DNA of 28,407 bases from a virus. The stretch spans positions 1-28,407 of IMG/VR virus record IMGVR_UViG_3300041809_000360; one strand, 5' to 3'. How positions within the stretch are numbered: the stretch's first letter is position 1; each line of letters begins with the position of its first letter. The notes under the pieces are model-generated. The model had not been told where the DNA came from, ran no database searches, and saw only the letters and a list, made by a program, of their open reading frames with translations. The translations under genes were made by a program, and so were the position numbers. Shown here one piece after another: positions 27,250 to 28,407 of the stretch.

Positions 27250-28407
27250 TGGCCGGCGCACCCGTCGATATTAGCGGCATGCCGGATCCCGGCGCCATCG
27301 GACTGAATCCGGCTACACAGCAAGCGCCGTCGGATCCGGCGGGCGGCATGCCCGATCCGGTCGACCTGTACAAGAAAACGTACGGCCAGGATCCGTATCA
27401 CGGTGTGCCGAAAGAGGTGGGCGATGAGGCGGTAGCCAACTTTATGGCGCATCCGCCAGAGAAGACATTCGGGGCAGCCGCATCCTCTATCACCGGCCTA
27501 CCGCGCGCAGCGGCCGGCTATGCGTTGGCTGTGCCGGCGGCCGTCGCAAGTCTTCTTGGACAAGCCACCGCCGTACCTGGCATTGTCGCTGCTGTTGGCA
27601 CAGGGAGGACGGATCTGATACCGGCCGCGGCCGAGCAGGCGAACGCACGCGGCCGCGAATGGTCGGAAAAGATCTCAAAGCTGGCGGACTATGTGCCGGC
27701 TACACCGAAAGGCGCTGAGGCGGCTGAGACGCTGATGGGTCTGCCAGGCGAAGCCATCAAGAGTACGGTCGGCGCCGGCCTCAAGGCCGCACTGCCGGAA
27801 AATGCGTACCGTGCCGTAGGCGAAGTCGCCCAGGACATCGGCACCGACCTGCCCGCGCTCGGCGCCCCCGCCGCAATTCGCGCCGGTGCCAAGGCGGCCG
27901 CTCCGGTTGCCCGAGCCGCTGGCCGGGCGGCCGGCGCCGCTGCGGACATATTCAGGACTGATTTCACCCCCACGCCTAAGACGGCGCCACTGACGCCAGA
28001 TGTAGGTGAGCCGGTCACGGGCGCCACGCTGCGCGCTCAGCCGAACCCGATCCCGCCCCCGGGCGGCACCGTAGCGGCCGCCAAAACCGCCGCCGCCGCC
28101 ACCCCGCCGGCCGCCACGACGGTCACGCTCCCCGAGACAGATACCACCCCGCTGGACATGTCCCTGACGAAAGAGCAGCGGGCGCTCGTGCGGGAAGGCA
28201 TCGCGGCGCGCCGTGCGGCGCAGGAGGCGCCGAACGCCGGGGGTGGGGGTACGCAAGTAGCCACCCCCACCGGGATCGCCGCCCCTGGAGCCTCTCCGGC
28301 GGTTGACACAACCGAGCCGACCCTCCCGCCTACAGATACCACCCCGCTGGATATGTCCCTGACGAAGGAGCAGCGGGCGCTGGTACGCGAGGGCGTCGCC
28401 GCGCGCC
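27249..28407 (+). CDS. Putative ejection protein 3, 5' part (runs off window)
   Basis: A GTG at 27249 sharing the last base of the previous TAG opens a frame that stays open to the window end (386 codons, no stop). It begins MAGAPVDISGMPDPGAIGLN and has a hydrophobic Ala-rich segment at about 77-108 (TGLPRAAAGYALAVPAAVAS, LLGQATAVPGIVAAVG) and a second Ala-rich region at 195-235. From about 245 it is a Pro/Ala/Thr linker carrying two copies of DTTPLDMSLTKEQRALVREG. Full length is unknown; in this position phages often encode a very long protein with a transglycosylase or other enzymatic domain further on. None is visible in this part. Confidence 0.6.
   Translation, partial: MAGAPVDISGMPDPGAIGLNPATQQAPSDPAGGMPDPVDLYKKTYGQDPYHGVPKEVGDEAVANFMAHPPEKTFGAAASSITGLPRAAAGYALAVPAAVASLLGQATAVPGIVAAVGTGRTDLIPAAAEQANARGREWSEKISKLADYVPATPKGAEAAETLMGLPGEAIKSTVGAGLKAALPENAYRAVGEVAQDIGTDLPALGAPAAIRAGAKAAAPVARAAGRAAGAAADIFRTDFTPTPKTAPLTPDVGEPVTGATLRAQPNPIPPPGGTVAAAKTAAAATPPAATTVTLPETDTTPLDMSLTKEQRALVREGIAARRAAQEAPNAGGGGTQVATPTGIAAPGASPAVDTTEPTLPPTDTTPLDMSLTKEQRALVREGVAAR
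28137..28407 (+). repeat. In-frame 76-bp repeat pair, 195-bp period
   Basis: The segment 28137-28212 recurs at 28332-28407 in the same reading frame, 195 bases (65 codons) apart; the second copy is cut by the window edge. Both encode T-DTTPLDMSLTKEQRALVRE-G-[IV]-AAR. Nearly all base differences are at third codon positions (GAC/GAT, AAA/AAG, CTC/CTG, GTG/GTA, CGG/CGC, GAA/GAG); only Ile/Val changes the protein. Confidence 0.85.

Noticed and set aside
1-28407. CRISPR arrays, insertion sequences, diversity-generating retroelement
   Set aside because: No regularly spaced repeats, transposase, terminal inverted repeats, reverse transcriptase or template/variable repeat pair was seen.

Overview
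The window is a piece of a tailed-phage (or prophage) genome with a P22-type short-tailed (podovirus) virion. It is GC-rich, and every gene I accept is on the + strand, tightly packed with many 1-4 nt ATGA/TAATG/GTGA overlaps and several GTG starts. The host is probably a GC-rich Gram-negative bacterium. This is inferred from base composition, a GH24 lysozyme paired with a 3-TM-type holin, and the P22-like head genes. No integrase, repressor, replication gene, tRNA or CRISPR is visible, so lifestyle and exact host cannot be read here.

Layout: (1) 1-675, three small early-type genes, the first with an excisionase/MerR-like helix-turn-helix, plus an 18-bp tandem duplication. (2) 676-977, the only stretch of about 300 bases without a gene; it is rich in inverted repeats and probably leads the late operon. 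(3) 978-3347, five tandem low-complexity genes that share a short recurring motif (consensus S-L-[LM]-x3-S-R-G-x-V) and look like an expanded paralogous family with no function I recognise. (4) 3347-9543, an adhesion and accessory block: a beta-helix tailspike, a polyglycine fibre or adhesin, a putative fibre-assembly protein, several beta-rich virion-like proteins and several small, strongly charged proteins. (5) 9667-10553, two consecutive genes resembling GroES (Cpn10). (6) 10557-13132, DNA packaging: a small-terminase-like protein, then a large terminase divided into separate ATPase and nuclease reading frames. (7) 13821-21401, the P22-like head and tail-adaptor module: portal, scaffold, coat, a possible decoration protein, gp4-like adaptor and gp10-like DNA-stabilisation protein. 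(8) 21406-23543, a concanavalin-fold protein followed by a lysis group: membrane-anchored coiled coil, GH24 lysozyme, holin. (9) 23558-end, three large Ala/Gly-rich genes in the position of the ejection (pilot) proteins; the last runs off the window and contains an in-frame repeat.

Inferred working scheme: the terminase packages DNA through the portal into a scaffold-built capsid. The phage-encoded GroES-like proteins may adapt the host chaperonin for virion protein folding. The gp4/gp10 homologues close the vertex, and the tailspike, Gly-rich fibre and lectin-fold protein supply host binding. The lysis genes release virions, and the ejection proteins carry DNA through the envelope at the next infection. 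Family names below come from reading translations by eye; no database search was run.
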